Assembly (NCBI RefSeq): GCF_022179345.1
Contig: NZ_BPQR01000016.1
Coordinates: 1 to 64,000, forward strand
Direction: 5' to 3'
DNA: 64,000 nt
From: Methylobacterium jeotgali
Lineage (GTDB): Bacteria > Pseudomonadota > Alphaproteobacteria > Rhizobiales > Beijerinckiaceae
A program made the translations under genes and the position numbers. The notes beneath the pieces are model-generated. The model was given only the letters and a program-made list of their open reading frames with translations. It was not told where the DNA came from and made no database searches. Shown here one piece after another: positions 32,646 to 42,443 of this stretch; within the stretch, counting starts at the first letter, position 1, and each line of letters starts with the position of its first letter.

Positions 32646-34670
32646 ATGGGCGCCCCGCGTTCCGCCAAAGCCGCCCTCGCCGTGCTCCTTGCCGGGTCGG
32701 TCTGCGCCGCCAGCCTCGCGCGGGCGCAGGAAGCCGCCGCCACGGTTCCCGATGCGCCGGTGACGCGCTCCGCCGCCGTCGAGCCGGCCGCGCCCGCTCC
32801 GGAAGAACCCGCACCCGGAAGCGACGCCGCGCCGGTCGCCGTCGCGCCCGGCCCGTCCCCGGAGCCGCGCCCGGCCGAGATGACCGGCGCCGTGAGCCCG
32901 CAGGCCGATCCCGCGCCGGTGCCGAATGCCGCGAGCGCGCCGGAGAAGGCCGCCGAGGCCCCTCCCCCCGTGCCTGCCGATCCGTTGTCGGCGGCGGTCA
33001 CCGCCCGTCTGTCGAGCGGCGCGCCGCTGCTGCCGCGCTTCGGCGCCCGCGACCGGGAGTCGCTCCAGGCGGTCTATGCGCTCGGCGCCTTCAAGCCGGT
33101 CTGGATCGTCGACGGCCGCTTCACCCCGGCCGCGACCGCCGCCGCTGCCCGCCTCGCCCGCGCCGGAGAGGACGGTCTCGACCCGGCCGCCTACCCGGTG
33201 CCCGTGCTCGCGGTGACCGGCCGCGCGCCGACCGAGGCCGAGATCGCCGACGCCGACCTGCGGCTCTCGGCGGCGGTGGCGCTCTACGCCCGCGACGCGC
33301 GGGGCGGGCGCATCAACCCCACGAGCCTGTCGCGGCTGGTGACGCCGGTCCTCGATCTGCCGTCGCCCGACGCCGTGGTCGGCCGGATCGCCGCCGCGGG
33401 CACGAACGCGGGCGACCTCCTCCAGGCCTACAACCCGCACGAGGCGGGCTATCTCGCCCTCAAGTCGCGGCTCGCGAGCCTGCGCGGCCCGGCCGTCGCC
33501 GAGGCGCCGGCCCTGAAGCTGCCGCCCGGCCCGATCCTGCGGGTCGGCATGCGCGACCCGAGGGTGCCGCAGCTGCGCGCCCGCTTCGGTCTCGAGACCC
33601 GCACCGCCGGCACCCTCGACGCGGCGCCCGGCGATCCCGAGACCTACGATGCCGCCGCCGCCGCCGCCGTCTCCGCCTTCCAGCGGGAGCGCGGCCTGGC
33701 GGCCACCGGCGCGCTCAACGCCCAGACCGTCGTGGCGCTCGCGAGCCCCGCCGGCCGGCTCGGCGGCGGCGAGGAAGCGTCGCTTCTCGTCAACATGGAG
33801 CGCTGGCGCTGGCTGCCCGCCGATCTCGGGCCCGACTACGTGATGGTCAACGTGCCCGAGTACCGCCTGCGGGTCTTTCGCGATGGGCGCCTGCGGGACG
33901 AGACCCGGGTGATCGTCGGCAAGACCGAATCGCCGACGCCCATCTTCTCGGGGATGATGGAGTACGCGGTCGTGAACCCCTCGTGGCACGTGCCGCCCTC
34001 GATCCTCAAGAACGAGTTCCTGCCGGGGCTCGCCCGCGATCCGTCCTACGCGGCGCGGCGCGGCTACGAGGTCGTGCGGCGGGGCAACTCCATCTCGGTG
34101 CGGCAGCCGCCGGGGGAGCGAAACGCCCTCGGGTTCATCAAGTTCATGTTCCCGAACAACCATGCGGTCTACCTGCACGACACGCCGAACCGCTCGCTCT
34201 TCGCCCGCTCCGAGCGGGCGCTCAGCCACGGCTGCGTGCGCGTCGACGACCCGTTCCGCTTCGCCGATTCCGTGCTGCCCGCGGCCTGGACCAGCGAGCG
34301 GCTGAAGAAGCTGATCGGCAAGGGCGAGCGCACGGTCCAGCTCGGCACCAAGCTGCCGGTGCATCTCGCCTACTTCACCGCCTATGTGGACGATGCCGGC
34401 CGCTATCGGACGCTCCCCGACCTCTACGGCTACGACGCCCGCATGCGCACGGCGCTGGGCCTGCCGGGTGGCGCCCCGGCGATGGTGCGCGCCCCCGCCG
34501 AGCCCGCCCGCGTGGTTTCGACGATGCCTGCGATGAAACCGGCCGTGAAGCCCGCGGCTCCGCCGAAGAAGGTCGCGCAGCGTCCGACGCGGGCCGCGCC
34601 GGAGTACGGCGAGCCGGGCCTGATGACCCCGGTGCCCGAATCACCCCGCCGCAGCTTCGGCTGGTGGTAG
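32646..34670 (+). CDS. L,D-transpeptidase of the YcbB type
   Basis: The protein has 674 residues. It has a signal peptide (AKAALAVLLAGSVCAASLARA) and a Pro/Ala-rich linker to about residue 110. A peptidoglycan-binding region follows (YDAAAAAAVSAFQRERGLAA, near 340). The YkuD catalytic domain has MVNVPEYRLRVFRDG, YLHDTPNRSLFARSERALSH and GCVRVDDP, with nucleophile Cys about 530. The layout matches LdtD/YcbB, which makes 3-3 cross-links in peptidoglycan. The C-terminal tail is basic and disordered. A second cell-wall gene follows. Confidence 0.9.
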   Translation: MGAPRSAKAALAVLLAGSVCAASLARAQEAAATVPDAPVTRSAAVEPAAPAPEEPAPGSDAAPVAVAPGPSPEPRPAEMTGAVSPQADPAPVPNAASAPEKAAEAPPPVPADPLSAAVTARLSSGAPLLPRFGARDRESLQAVYALGAFKPVWIVDGRFTPAATAAAARLARAGEDGLDPAAYPVPVLAVTGRAPTEAEIADADLRLSAAVALYARDARGGRINPTSLSRLVTPVLDLPSPDAVVGRIAAAGTNAGDLLQAYNPHEAGYLALKSRLASLRGPAVAEAPALKLPPGPILRVGMRDPRVPQLRARFGLETRTAGTLDAAPGDPETYDAAAAAAVSAFQRERGLAATGALNAQTVVALASPAGRLGGGEEASLLVNMERWRWLPADLGPDYVMVNVPEYRLRVFRDGRLRDETRVIVGKTESPTPIFSGMMEYAVVNPSWHVPPSILKNEFLPGLARDPSYAARRGYEVVRRGNSISVRQPPGERNALGFIKFMFPNNHAVYLHDTPNRSLFARSERALSHGCVRVDDPFRFADSVLPAAWTSERLKKLIGKGERTVQLGTKLPVHLAYFTAYVDDAGRYRTLPDLYGYDARMRTALGLPGGAPAMVRAPAEPARVVSTMPAMKPAVKPAAPPKKVAQRPTRAAPEYGEPGLMTPVPESPRRSFGWW

Positions 34671-34857
34671 TCGCGCCCGCGCGACCGAGCCGTCACGCCT
34701 CTGGAAATCGTGTCCCGCGTGCCGGTTCGCCCGTGCGCGGGCGCACTTGCGGGCTGAATTCGGCCACGGTTGCGCCTTAGCCATTCCGCCTCGATGGGTG
34801 TCCGGCGAAGGACCCGCTAACCGGCTCTTCACGGTTTTCGGCAACCTTGCGTTCACC

Positions 34858-36408
34858 ATGACCCGCGCGCCTCCCGCGCGATCCGGACGAGGGTGGACCA
34901 TCGTGACTGCGGCTCTCGCGGACGGACCGGATCGGCGCAGGGGATCGGAGACGGCCGGACGCCTGCGCGCCGGGCTGAAGATCCTCGCCCTCGGCGGTCT
35001 CGCCCTCACCGCCTGGCTCGGCGCGGCGCGGGGCACGCAGGACGCGGTGGCCAACGGCGACACCCGCACGCTGACCATCTTCCACACGCACTCCAAGGAG
35101 AGCGCGACCATTACCTTCCGGCGGGACGGGCGCTACGACCGCGCCGGCCTCGATCAGCTCAACCATCTCCTGCGCGACTGGCGCACGGACGAGTCGACGC
35201 GGATGGACCCGCGCCTGTTCGACACGGTCTGGGAGGTCTACCGGCAGGTCGGATCCTCGGAGGCGATTCACATCGTCTCCGCCTACCGGGCGCCCGGCAC
35301 CAACGCGATGCTGCGCCGCCGCTCCAAGGCGGTGGCCGAGTTCAGCCAGCACATGCTCGGCAAGGCCATGGACTTCTACCTGCCCGACGTGTCGATCGAC
35401 CAGATCCGCGCCATGGGCATGAAGCTCCAGCGCGGCGGCGTCGGCTGGTATCCGCGCTCCGGCTCGCCCTTCGTGCATCTCGACGTCGGCTCGGTGCGCT
35501 CCTGGCCGCGCATGACCCACGACCAGCTCGCCCGGCTCTTCCCCGACGGAAAGACCGTCCACCTGCCCACCGACAACCGGCCGCTCGCCCGCTACGAGGA
35601 GGCCCGCGCCGAGGTGCTCTCCCGCGGCGGCACCGTCTCCGGCGTGACGCAGGTCGCCTCCGCCGAGGAGGAGGACGGCCCGAGCATCCGCGGCTTCTTC
35701 GCCGGCCTGTTCGGCGGCCGCAGCGAGACGCCCCCGGCCGAGGCCGCACCCGCGCCGCGGCGCAAGGCGCCGGCGGTGGTCGTGGCGAGCGCCGATCCCG
35801 AGGCCGGCATCGGTGCGCCCCAGGCGCTCGCCTTCGCCCCCGCCGACCCGACGAAGCGCGACGCCAGGGCGCTGCTGACCGCCGAGCGGCCGGCGGAGGC
35901 CGCCGCCCGCATCGCCGTCGAGACGCCGAACGTCGATGCGCTCGCCGCCGCCCCTGCCGCGCCCCTGCCCCCGCGCCGCCCGGCGGAGTTCGCCGCGGTG
36001 ATGGCCGCCCTGACCATGCCGCTGCCCCCCGCCCGGCCGGCCCAGTTCGCGACCCTCGGCCCGACCCCCCTGCCCGCCGCCGTAACCGGGATGGCGAGCA
36101 CCCTGGCGGGCACGGCGATCGACCCCGCGTCCCGACGCAGGGCGCCCCTCGTCGCCGCGGACGCGGATTCCCGCACGCAGCTGCGTGCCCTGTTCGAGGC
36201 GGCCTCCGCCGAGGCCCGCCCGGCCGGCCCCGCGACCCCGGTGCGCGTCGCCGTCGCCCGCCCCCGCTTCGACGCGGCGCCGGGTGCTCTCGTGACCGGC
36301 GCGGGCCCGCGCGTGACCACCCGCTTCGCCGCCGGCAGCCCCGGTGACGAGCTCGCCACTTCCCGTTTCACCGGCTCCGCCACCCGCGCCGTGCCCGGCG
36401 CCCGCTGA
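34858..36408 (+). CDS. DUF882 (YcbK-like) peptidoglycan-processing protein
   Basis: The protein has 516 residues if ATG 34858 is used; ATG 34747 and GTG 34903 are alternatives. An uncleaved or cleaved signal-anchor (LKILALGGLALTAWLGAARG) precedes the domain. SAYRAPGTNAMLRRRSKAVA, FSQHMLGKAMDFYLPD (His and Asp zinc ligands) and SPFVHLDVG (His) are the signature of the DUF882/M15-like metallopeptidase family. The last 230 residues are Pro/Ala-rich, probably disordered and unique to this clade. Its position after the L,D-transpeptidase gene supports a cell-wall role. Confidence 0.85.
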   Translation: MTRAPPARSGRGWTIVTAALADGPDRRRGSETAGRLRAGLKILALGGLALTAWLGAARGTQDAVANGDTRTLTIFHTHSKESATITFRRDGRYDRAGLDQLNHLLRDWRTDESTRMDPRLFDTVWEVYRQVGSSEAIHIVSAYRAPGTNAMLRRRSKAVAEFSQHMLGKAMDFYLPDVSIDQIRAMGMKLQRGGVGWYPRSGSPFVHLDVGSVRSWPRMTHDQLARLFPDGKTVHLPTDNRPLARYEEARAEVLSRGGTVSGVTQVASAEEEDGPSIRGFFAGLFGGRSETPPAEAAPAPRRKAPAVVVASADPEAGIGAPQALAFAPADPTKRDARALLTAERPAEAAARIAVETPNVDALAAAPAAPLPPRRPAEFAAVMAALTMPLPPARPAQFATLGPTPLPAAVTGMASTLAGTAIDPASRRRAPLVAADADSRTQLRALFEAASAEARPAGPATPVRVAVARPRFDAAPGALVTGAGPRVTTRFAAGSPGDELATSRFTGSATRAVPGAR

Positions 36409-36506
36409 TCGAACGCGGGCATCTCTCCCCGCCCGGCGGCGCGGGCGTCTCGGCGTCGCTCGGCGGATAAGTCCGGGATGGAGCCTGCACGGTTTCGAGA
36501 CGAGAA

Positions 36507-36540
36507 CGGCCCCGTAAGCTATCGCTCGCGGGGCCGCTTT
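36507..36540 (+). terminator. rho-independent terminator after the DUF882 gene
   Basis: CGGCCCCG (36507-36514) pairs with CGGGGCCG (36529-36536), followed by CTTTCATTTC. It lies between two convergent genes and may serve both. Confidence 0.6.
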
Positions 36541-36578
36541 CATTTCAAGTCGGGCTGAAGCGCTCGGCCTTCGTTGTC

Positions 36579-39275
36579 TTACTCACCCTTGACGCTGCTC
36601 TCGCCCTTCAGCGCGGCCTGGGCAGCGGCGAGGCGGGCGATCGGCACGCGGAAGGGCGAGCAGGACACGTAGTCGAGCCCGACCTCCTGGCAGAAATGGA
36701 TCGAGGCCGGGTCGCCGCCATGCTCGCCGCAGATGCCGAGCTTGATGTCGGGGCGCGACTGACGGCCGCGCTCGACGCCGATCCGCACCAGCTCGCCGAC
36801 GCCTTCCTGGTCGATCGTCACGAAGGGGTCGGCCTCGAGGATGCCCTTCTGGGTGTAGGCGCCGAGGAAGGTGCCGGCGTCGTCGCGCGAGATGCCGAGC
36901 CCCGTCTGGGTGAGGTCGTTGGTGCCGAAGGAGAAGAACTCCGCCGTCTCGGCGATCTCCTTCGCGCGCAGGCAGGCGCGCGGCAGCTCGATCATGGTGC
37001 CGACCTGATACTCGACGCTCTCGCCGGTCTCCTCGGCGACGGCCTTGGCCATGGCGTCGATGCGGGCCTTGACGATGTCGAACTCGGCGCGGGTGAAGAC
37101 CAGGGGCACCATCACCTCCGGCGTCACCGGGGCGCCGGTCTTGCGGGCAGCCTCGACGGCGGCCTCGAAGATGGCACGGGCCTGCATCTCCGCGATCTCG
37201 GGGAAGGCGATGGCCAGCCGGCAGCCGCGGAAGCCGAGCATCGGGTTGAACTCGGAGAGCTCGCGCATGCGGTGGCGCAGCTTGTCCTCGGAGACGCCGG
37301 TGCCGGCGGCGACCTCGGCCACCTCGGCGTCGGTGTGGGGCAGGAACTCGTGCAGCGGCGGGTCGAGGAGGCGGATCGTGACGGGCAGGCCCTGCATGAT
37401 CGTGAACAGCGCCAGGAAGTCCTGGCGCTGGTAGGGGAGGATCTTGGCGAGCGCGGCGCGGCGGCCCTCGACGTCGTCGGAGAGGATCATCTCGCGCACC
37501 GCGACGATGCGGTCGCCCTCGAAGAACATGTGCTCCGTCCGGCACAGGCCGATGCCCTCGGCGCCGAACTCGCGGGCGGTGCGGGCGTCGGTCGGCGTGT
37601 CGGCGTTGGCGCGGATGCCCATGGTGCGGACCTCGTCGGCCCAGCCCATCAGGGTCGCGAAGTCGCCGGACAGTTCGGGGGCGACCATCGCGACCTCGCC
37701 CTGGATCACTTGGCCCGTGGAGCCGTCGATGGTGAGCTTGTCGCCGGCCTTCAGGGTGACGGGCCCGACCGCGAGGGTGCCGGCCTTGTAGTCGATGCGG
37801 ATCGCGCCGACGCCGGAAACGCAGGGCTTGCCCATGCCGCGGGCGACGACCGCCGCGTGGCTCGTCATGCCGCCGCGGGTGGTGAGGATGCCCTCGGCCG
37901 CGTGCATGCCGTGGATGTCCTCCGGCGAGGTCTCGATGCGCACGAGGATGCAGGGGCGCCCGGCCTTCCGCGCGGCCTCGGCGGCCTCGGAGGAGAACAC
38001 GATCTCGCCGCTCGCCGCGCCCGGCGAGGCCGGGAGACCCGAGGCGATGACCTTGCGCTCGGCCTTCGGGTCGATGGTCGGGTGGAGAAGCTGGTCGAGG
38101 GCGCCGGGCTCGACGCGGCCCACCGCCTCCTCGCGGCTGATGAGCCCCTCGCCGGCGAGCTCGACGGCGATGCGCAGCGCGGCCTTCGCCGTGCGCTTGC
38201 CGTTGCGGGTCTGGAGCATCCAGAGCTTCCCGCTCTCGATGGTGAACTCCATGTCCTGCATGTCGCGGTAGTGCTTCTCGAGGAGCCCGTAGATGCGGGT
38301 CAGCTCACTGAAGCTCTCCGGCATCGCCCGCTCCATCGAGGGCTTCTCGCTGCCGGCTTCTTGCCGCGCCTTCTCGGTGATGTCCTGGGGCGTGCGGATG
38401 CCCGCCACCACGTCCTCGCCCTGGGCGTTGATGAGGAACTCGCCGTAGAGCGCCTTCTCGCCGGTGGAGGGGTTGCGGGTGAAGGCGACGCCGGTGGCCG
38501 AGGTGTCGCCCATGTTGCCGAAGACCATGGCCTGGACGTTCACCGCCGTGCCCCAGCTCTCGGGGATGGCGTTCAGCTCGCGGTACTTCTTCGCCCGCGG
38601 GATCATCCAGGAGTCGAACACCGCGCCGATCGCGCCCCAGAGCTGGTCCTGGGGCGACTGCGGGAACTCGGCGCCGTGCTCGTCGCGCACGATGCGCTTG
38701 TAGGTCGAGACGAGGGTCTTCCAGTCCTCGGCGCCGAGGTCTGTGTCGAGGCTCGCCCCCTTGCTCTCCTTGTAGTGCTCCAGCGCCTCCTCGAAGGCGT
38801 GGTGCTCCACGCCGAGCACGACGTTGGCGTACATGGTGATGAAGCGGCGGTAGGAATCGTAGGCGAAGCGCGGGTCGCCGGCGTTGCGGGCGAGCGCCTC
38901 GACGGTCTCGTCGTTGAGGCCGAGGTTGAGCACCGTGTCCATCATGCCCGGCATCGAGGCGCGGGCGCCGGAGCGCACGGAGACGAGGAGCGGGTGCTCC
39001 GCGTCGCCGAAGCGCTTCCCAGTCAGCGCGCCGACCTGGGCGAGCGCTGCGTCGACCTGCTCGCGAAGCGCCTCCGGGTAGCGCTTGCCGCCGGCATAGT
39101 AGGCCGTGCAGACCTCGGTGGTGATGGTGAAGCCGGGGGGCACCGGCAGGCCGAGATTGCACATCTCGGCGAGGTTGGCGCCCTTGCCGCCGAGCAGGTT
39201 GCGCATCGACGCCTTGCCCTCGGCCTTCCCGTCGCCGAAGGAATAGACCCACTTGGTGCCGCTCTCGCTCGCCAT
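36579..39275 (-). CDS. ppdK: pyruvate, phosphate dikinase
   Basis: The protein has 898 residues from ATG 39275 (MASESGTKWVYSFGDGKAEG), with AAGGA about 10 bases upstream. The ATP-grasp N-terminal part includes LLGGKGANLAEMCNLGLPVP, SVRSGARASMPGMMDTVLNLG and GDTSATGVAFTRNPSTGE. The swivelling domain has GGMTSHAAVVARGMGKPCVS with the phosphorylated His. The C-terminal PEP/pyruvate barrel has GLCRTEHMFFE and SFGTNDLTQTGLGISRDD. It interconverts pyruvate and PEP using ATP and Pi, which matters for C1/C2 assimilation in methylotrophs. Length and motifs are normal. Confidence 0.96.
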   Translation of the reverse strand: MASESGTKWVYSFGDGKAEGKASMRNLLGGKGANLAEMCNLGLPVPPGFTITTEVCTAYYAGGKRYPEALREQVDAALAQVGALTGKRFGDAEHPLLVSVRSGARASMPGMMDTVLNLGLNDETVEALARNAGDPRFAYDSYRRFITMYANVVLGVEHHAFEEALEHYKESKGASLDTDLGAEDWKTLVSTYKRIVRDEHGAEFPQSPQDQLWGAIGAVFDSWMIPRAKKYRELNAIPESWGTAVNVQAMVFGNMGDTSATGVAFTRNPSTGEKALYGEFLINAQGEDVVAGIRTPQDITEKARQEAGSEKPSMERAMPESFSELTRIYGLLEKHYRDMQDMEFTIESGKLWMLQTRNGKRTAKAALRIAVELAGEGLISREEAVGRVEPGALDQLLHPTIDPKAERKVIASGLPASPGAASGEIVFSSEAAEAARKAGRPCILVRIETSPEDIHGMHAAEGILTTRGGMTSHAAVVARGMGKPCVSGVGAIRIDYKAGTLAVGPVTLKAGDKLTIDGSTGQVIQGEVAMVAPELSGDFATLMGWADEVRTMGIRANADTPTDARTAREFGAEGIGLCRTEHMFFEGDRIVAVREMILSDDVEGRRAALAKILPYQRQDFLALFTIMQGLPVTIRLLDPPLHEFLPHTDAEVAEVAAGTGVSEDKLRHRMRELSEFNPMLGFRGCRLAIAFPEIAEMQARAIFEAAVEAARKTGAPVTPEVMVPLVFTRAEFDIVKARIDAMAKAVAEETGESVEYQVGTMIELPRACLRAKEIAETAEFFSFGTNDLTQTGLGISRDDAGTFLGAYTQKGILEADPFVTIDQEGVGELVRIGVERGRQSRPDIKLGICGEHGGDPASIHFCQEVGLDYVSCSPFRVPIARLAAAQAALKGESSVKGE

Positions 39276-39512
39276 GTCGCTCTTTTCCTTTGCCGACGGG
39301 ACACGCCCACGCGGCGGGGTGAACCATCTGATGCTGCAACGCAAGATGAACGGCTGCGCCGGCCGCGCTCCGTCCTATGACGGAGCCGGTCCGTTGTAAC
39401 GCCGCCGTTCCAGGCTCACGATAGGGCGCGGAGGTGCCCGCAGCCAGTCACTCGCGGCGACGGGCCCGTGGCACCGTGGGACGGATGTCTCGCCGCCGGG
39501 CGAGGCCGTTCC

Positions 39513-40154
39513 TCAGACCCGATACTTGCCGTTGCGCTTCACGAGCACGGTGGCGCCCACCGGCACGCGCTCGTAGAGGTCGACGATGTCCTCGTTGAGC
39601 ATGCGCACGCAGCCCGACGACATCTGCTCGCCGATGCTCCAGGGCTCGTTGGTGCCGTGGATGCGGAAGAGGATGTCGCGGTTACCTTGGTAAAGGTAGA
39701 GGGCGCGGGCGCCGAGCGGGTTGTCGACGCCGCCCTTGCGGGTGCGCGGCAGGTCCGGGTTGAGGGAGACCATGGTCGTGGTCGGGCTCCAGTCCGGCCA
39801 GACGCCCTTGCGGCCGACCCGCGCCTCGCCCTTCCAGGAGAAGCCGAGCTTGCCCACGCCGACGCCGTACTGGACGGCGGTGCCGTCCGCCTGGACGAGG
39901 GCGAGCTGACGCTTGTCGATGTCGACGACGATGGTGCCCGGCCGCTCGGGACCGGTGTAGCTGACGACCTGGCGGCGGTACTTCGGATCGAGGCGGGACT
40001 TGTCGACCAGCGGCACGTCGTAGGGCTTGTCGGGCATCGTGCCGATGTACCAGGCGGAGTCGTCGTCGGCGGCCACGTTGACCGGGCCGCGCTGTTGGCA
40101 GGCGGCGAGCGGCGCGATCAGCAGCGCGGCGAGGAGGATCCGGCGGGCCGTCAT
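39513..40154 (-). CDS. L,D-transpeptidase lipoprotein (ErfK/YbiS family)
   Basis: This 213-residue protein has a lipoprotein signal (LLAALLIAPLAAC-QQ, lipid Cys at 19). The YkuD domain includes IVVDIDKRQLALVQADG, PLGARALYLYQGNRDILFRI, HGTNEPWSIG and SSGCVRMLNED, with nucleophile Cys and upstream His present. It should attach to a membrane and cross-link peptidoglycan or anchor proteins. Monocistronic. Confidence 0.92.
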   Translation of the reverse strand: MTARRILLAALLIAPLAACQQRGPVNVAADDDSAWYIGTMPDKPYDVPLVDKSRLDPKYRRQVVSYTGPERPGTIVVDIDKRQLALVQADGTAVQYGVGVGKLGFSWKGEARVGRKGVWPDWSPTTTMVSLNPDLPRTRKGGVDNPLGARALYLYQGNRDILFRIHGTNEPWSIGEQMSSGCVRMLNEDIVDLYERVPVGATVLVKRNGKYRV

Positions 40155-40273
40155 GGGCTTCCCTTCGTGCAGGTCGTCTCGTGCAGGGGCGAAGCCTCAT
40201 CACTACCCCCGGGCGGCTTCCGGGGGTGTCACCTTTGGGCCGCAGGTCGGCCTCTTCCGGCCCGTCGCCTGCC

Positions 40274-40789
40274 ATGGCCCGGCGCGCGGCCGTGCCCTAT
40301 CTCGCCAAGACGGGGACGCGCGGAGTGGCGGCGATGGCCGAGACCGAACTGGAGGCGGAGGTCGAGGGCGTCGCCGATCCGACCCTGCTGCGGCCGGCGA
40401 TCCATCTCGACCACTGCGTCATCCACGTCTCCGACTGGAAGCGCGCGGCGCGGTTCTACGGGGACGTGCTCGGCGCGGAGGTGATCCCGTTCAAGCGTGG
40501 CTACGTGTTCCGCTTCGGCGGCGTCCAGCTCAACGTCCACGGCCCCGGTCAGGTCGGCGAGCCCAGGGCGGCCGAACCGGTGATGCCGGGCAACAGCGAC
40601 CTCTGCTTCCGCTGGTCGGGCCCGATCGAGGAGGCGCTCGCCCATCTCGCGGCGCAGGGCGTGCCCGTCGAGCTCGGGCCCGTGGCCCGCAACGGCGCGG
40701 CCGGCGAGGGCCGCAGCGTCTACTTCCGCGACCCGGACGGCTCGCTGATGGAGTTCATCAGTTACGAGGCGGCCGCGGACGCGTCCTGA
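40274..40789 (+). CDS. VOC (glyoxalase/dioxygenase superfamily) protein
   Basis: This 171-residue protein may start at ATG 40274 or ATG 40334 (MAETELEAEVEGV). The domain begins at HLDHCVIHVSDWKRAARFYG, continues DVLGAEVIPFKRGYVFRFGG and ends SVYFRDPDGSLMEFISYE, the paired beta-alpha-beta-beta-beta layout of VOC enzymes. His, and Glu in the last motif, fit metal ligands. The substrate is unknown; similar proteins are often annotated as virulence or lactoylglutathione-lyase-like. Confidence 0.85.
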   Translation: MARRAAVPYLAKTGTRGVAAMAETELEAEVEGVADPTLLRPAIHLDHCVIHVSDWKRAARFYGDVLGAEVIPFKRGYVFRFGGVQLNVHGPGQVGEPRAAEPVMPGNSDLCFRWSGPIEEALAHLAAQGVPVELGPVARNGAAGEGRSVYFRDPDGSLMEFISYEAAADAS

Positions 40790-40877
40790 GCCGTCGTGCA
40801 CAGCGTCCAGACCGAGCAACTCGATCTGCACCCTCGCCGTTGTCCGGCATGTCCATCGATCCATCAGGGAGACGACC

Positions 40878-41120
40878 ATGCTTCGCGTCGCGATGACCGC
40901 CGGTGCCTTGATCCTTGCCGCCACGGCCGCCCAGGCGCGCGGCGGCTCCTCCGGCGAGGGGGACGGCTGGCTGCGCCAGCAGCTCCAGAACCCGAGCTAC
41001 ATCGAACCGAGCCCCTACGCCTATCGCAACGGCTACCGGCCGAACGACCCGGGCGCCGAGTACGAGGCCTATCGCCGGGGCTACCCGATCTACGGCGAGT
41101 GGGGCTGGAAGGCCCGCTGA
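40878..41120 (+). CDS. small exported protein rich in Tyr and Gly
   Basis: This 80-residue protein has a signal peptide (MLRVAMTAGALILAATAAQA). The short mature part is polar and aromatic (YIEPSPYAYRNGYRPNDPGA, YEAYRRGYPIYGEWGWKAR). A CAGGGAG ribosome site precedes the start. No family is recognised. It follows the VOC gene on the same strand and converges with the cNMP-binding gene. Confidence 0.7.
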   Translation: MLRVAMTAGALILAATAAQARGGSSGEGDGWLRQQLQNPSYIEPSPYAYRNGYRPNDPGAEYEAYRRGYPIYGEWGWKAR

Positions 41121-41136
41121 CCCGGGCGAGGTCGGA

Positions 41137-41580
41137 TCAGGCGCCGCTGCGCGCGAGCGCCTGATTCGTCTGCTCGAGGCGCAGCGCCAGCTCGCGCATC
41201 ACGGCGAGGCCGAGACGGGGGAACTGGGCGAGAAGCTCGAGAAACACGTCCCGGTCGATGCGCAGCGCCAGGGTCTGCCCCTCCGCCGTCACCGTGGCGG
41301 AGCGCGGCTGGTCGGCGAGGATGCCCATCTCGCCGACCAGGGCGTTGGCGCCGAGCGTGGCGAGGCGAAACGGGCCGGTCGGCCCGGTGATCGAGACCTC
41401 CGCGCCCCCTTCGAGGATCAGGTAGGCGGCGTCCGCCGCGTCCCCTTGCGCGAACAGCCGCTGGCCCGGCTCGAAATGGACGCGCTCGCTGGTGAAGGCG
41501 AGGAGCTTGAGCCGGGACGGCTCGACCTCCCGGAAGAGCGGGACCTGCTTCAGCGACAGGACCTCGGTATCGAGGGTCAT
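41137..41580 (-). CDS. cyclic nucleotide-binding domain protein
   Basis: This 147-residue protein is a single cNMP-binding fold: FREVEPSRLKLLAFTSERVH, FEPGQRLFAQGDAADAAYLI, and the phosphate-binding cassette GEMGILADQPRSATVTA with its Arg. There is no helix-turn-helix or other output domain. It may work as a partner subunit, or bind the ligand without being a CRP-type regulator. Common as a lone gene in Methylobacterium relatives (recollection). Confidence 0.88.
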   Translation of the reverse strand: MTLDTEVLSLKQVPLFREVEPSRLKLLAFTSERVHFEPGQRLFAQGDAADAAYLILEGGAEVSITGPTGPFRLATLGANALVGEMGILADQPRSATVTAEGQTLALRIDRDVFLELLAQFPRLGLAVMRELALRLEQTNQALARSGA

Positions 41581-41700
41581 GCATGGGCTCCCGCGGCGCC
41601 GCGCCAGGGCTCGGGCGCTGCCGTCGCAACTTGCCGTTTCGCGCGCCGCTGTCCAGCGGTGCGCTTCGTCGAACCGGCCTCCTCTTCGGCGAGGAGCCTT

Positions 41701-41907
41701 CTAGCGCCGATCCGTGGAGAGGCCCGAATGGCGTTCGTCCGGCGCCGCGCGCTGGCCGCTCTCGTTGGGCTGCGGCGAGTCGATGGGGTCTTCCGTCGTG
41801 GCGGGCACCGGGCTGTCCTCGGGAGCGGGCACCGACGGCTGGGGCGTGCGGTTGGGCTCCGTGGGCAATCCCGAGGCCTTGGGCGAGACCATGTTGGCGT
41901 TCGTCAC
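41701..41907 (-). CDS. small disordered Pro/Ser-rich protein
   Basis: This 68-residue protein starts at GTG 41907 with GGAGA upstream. The sequence is low in hydrophobics (GLPTEPNRTPQPSVPAPEDS) and should be disordered. No family is recognised. The good ribosome site and non-shadow composition favour a real gene, but it could also be chance. Confidence 0.45.
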   Translation of the reverse strand: MTNANMVSPKASGLPTEPNRTPQPSVPAPEDSPVPATTEDPIDSPQPNESGQRAAPDERHSGLSTDRR

Positions 41908-42091
41908 GTCCGTCTCCGTACGCTTCGATGAAACCTGCGCGTGCGTCCGCGAGGTTTCATCATGTGTGGAATCTCATGGAAAACGCTGCCCGATCGTGTC
42001 AGTTTCCACTTGCCTGATGCGGGTTTGACACAGGAACCATCGCCGAGCGGCGAAGGTTGTCCTTCTGCAAACGATCACCGAGGAGGCGCTT

Positions 42092-42286
42092 ATGGCATCC
42101 GGAAACTCGACCTCGAAGCGAGGGTTCGCTTCCATGAATCTGGAGAAGCAGCGGGAAATAGCGAGCAAGGGCGGCCGCAGCGTGCCGGCCGAGAAGCGGT
42201 CCTTCTCGCAGGATCGCGAGCTTGCTTCGTCCGCCGGACGCAAGGGCGGCCAGTCCACCGGCACGGGTCGGGGCGGCGCGGAGTAG
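42092..42286 (+). CDS. KGG-repeat stress-induced protein
   Basis: This 64-residue protein starts at ATG 42092 with AGGAGG upstream. It has the short repeated units RGFASMNLEKQREIASKGGR and ELASSAGRKGGQSTG of the stress-induced KGG family (like E. coli YciG). It is strongly charged and hydrophilic. These proteins accumulate in general stress, fitting the PhyR/NepR genes 1-2 kb away. A terminator follows. Confidence 0.88.
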   Translation: MASGNSTSKRGFASMNLEKQREIASKGGRSVPAEKRSFSQDRELASSAGRKGGQSTGTGRGGAE

Positions 42287-42311
42287 CTTTCCCCTGGTTG
42301 CGTTCAGAAAG

Positions 42312-42338
42312 GCCCTCGGCGCTCCGCCGGGGGTTTTT
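42312..42338 (+). terminator. rho-independent terminator after the KGG gene
   Basis: CCCTCGGCG pairs with CGCCGGGGG (one G-T) around a short loop, followed by TTTTTCTTT. It lies about 25 bases after the stop at 42286. Confidence 0.8.
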
Positions 42339-42443
42339 CTTTGGCGGTGTCGATCGGGCGCGATCACGTGAACGCGCAGGAAAAAGCCGCCTGTCCATCT
42401 CTGGAAGGCGGCTTCGGTGCGCAGGCGCTGTGGCTGCGGTCGA